Positions 15,185 to 15,500 of a stretch of DNA of 15,500 bases are shown here, piece after piece. Position numbers and translations under genes: made by a program. The notes beneath the pieces were generated by a model. It was not told the origin of the DNA. It ran no database searches and saw only the letters and a program-made list of their open reading frames with translations. Numbering within the stretch: position 1 is the stretch's first letter; every line of letters begins with the position of its first letter. The stretch is from the NCBI GenBank assembly GCA_020054055.1, contig JAGVLZ010000285.1, positions 1-15,500 of the forward strand, read 5' to 3'. The stretch is from Phycisphaerales bacterium (GTDB lineage: Bacteria; Planctomycetota; Phycisphaerae; Phycisphaerales; UBA1924).

Positions 15185-15500
15185 CTATTTGCTTTCGCGA
15201 ATCCGCTTCGCCTCTTCGGTTTTTCCAGCCCGCTCCAGCAGCCGCGAGATCTCCTCGCGCCGGTGAGTGTTCGACGGCTCTCGCCGCACTGCTTCTTCAA
15301 AGTGAGCCACCGCCGACTCCGCATCCCCCGATTCGAGTTCCAACTGCGCCAGTTGCAGCAGGCGGATCGTGTTCGACGGTTCCAACTCGAAGGCTCGCCT
15401 CATCGCGGCCGCGGCCATCGTCGCGTCGCCGCGCACCTGGTAGACGATCGCCGCGACGCTCTCATGCAGCACGGGATCCTTCGGCCTGATCCGCACCGCC
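15185..15500 (-). CDS. Tetratricopeptide repeat protein, C-terminal part (cut by window edge)
   Basis: The 104 visible residues consist of TPR helices. One repeat is around AMRRAFELEPSNTIRLLQLA and a second around AVAHFEEAVRREPSNTHRREEI; each ends in the usual 'EPSN' turn, about 34 residues apart. A partial repeat follows (LLERAGKTEEAKRI). TPRs form helical scaffolds for protein-protein contacts, and nothing here gives the partner. The frame is open to the right edge, so the GTG at 15496 is an internal valine codon rather than a start. The stop at 15185 is only 6 bp from the stop of the convergent MauE-thioredoxin gene, with no terminator hairpin between them. Confidence 0.85.
   Translation of the reverse strand, partial: AVRIRPKDPVLHESVAAIVYQVRGDATMAAAAMRRAFELEPSNTIRLLQLAQLELESGDAESAVAHFEEAVRREPSNTHRREEISRLLERAGKTEEAKRIRESK

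Noticed and set aside
15494..15496. GTG as start codon of the TPR gene
   Set aside because: The reading frame continues to the window edge and the sequence is mid-repeat, so it is an internal valine.
1..15500. tRNA, rRNA, CRISPR array or riboswitch
   Set aside because: Gaps between genes are at most 216 bp and none shows cloverleaf, regular spaced repeats or a known aptamer pattern.

Overview
This is a GC-rich, densely coding bacterial segment with 16 protein genes (two cut by the window edges). I found no RNA genes, CRISPR arrays or transposons. Several features together suggest a planctomycete-type Gram-negative (Phycisphaerae-like): the paired M16 peptidases, many exported proteins, zinc-ribbon membrane proteins, and a mix of good and absent Shine-Dalgarno sites. 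That placement is inference; no marker gene is present.

Layout. Positions 1-3311 carry a minus-strand run: two small zinc-ribbon membrane proteins (DUF4190 type and CD225/dispanin type), an exported methyltransferase-like protein, an atypical short-chain dehydrogenase, and the N-terminus of L-aspartate oxidase (nadB). A DUF2752 membrane protein diverges from the DUF4190 gene across only 30 bp. It is followed on the plus strand by a 3-hydroxyacyl-CoA dehydrogenase whose four catalytic-site residues are all present.

Positions 4736-6760 form a compositionally lighter island holding a two-gene type II restriction-modification module. It consists of a beta-class DNA methyltransferase (TSPPYW, DPFFGSGT) and an endonuclease that I recognise as XcyI-like, with a PD...EIK nuclease core. 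XcyI relatives cut CCCGGG, so that is the predicted target. Next comes a two-gene M16 peptidase operon: a zinc-binding subunit with HFFEH, and a partner lacking the zinc site but carrying the substrate-binding Arg/Tyr pair. This operon ends in a strong intrinsic terminator.

Positions 10354-14170 are a minus-strand operon: a sodium:solute symporter, an ABC ATPase and an ABC-2 permease, each junction being a 4-bp ATGA overlap. The permease has an unusual ~180-residue loop with two coiled-coil segments. Diverging from the symporter is a MauE-like membrane protein fused to a thioredoxin-like CxxC domain. It converges on a partial TPR protein at the right edge.

Most interesting for follow-up are the restriction-modification island and its CCCGGG sites, the zinc-ribbon/CD225/DUF4190/DUF2752 cluster, the MauE-thioredoxin fusion, the signal-peptide-bearing methyltransferase, and a short GC-rich tandem repeat next to the terminator. 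I did not find a clearly unprecedented system. The zinc-ribbon membrane cluster is the best candidate for unknown biology.
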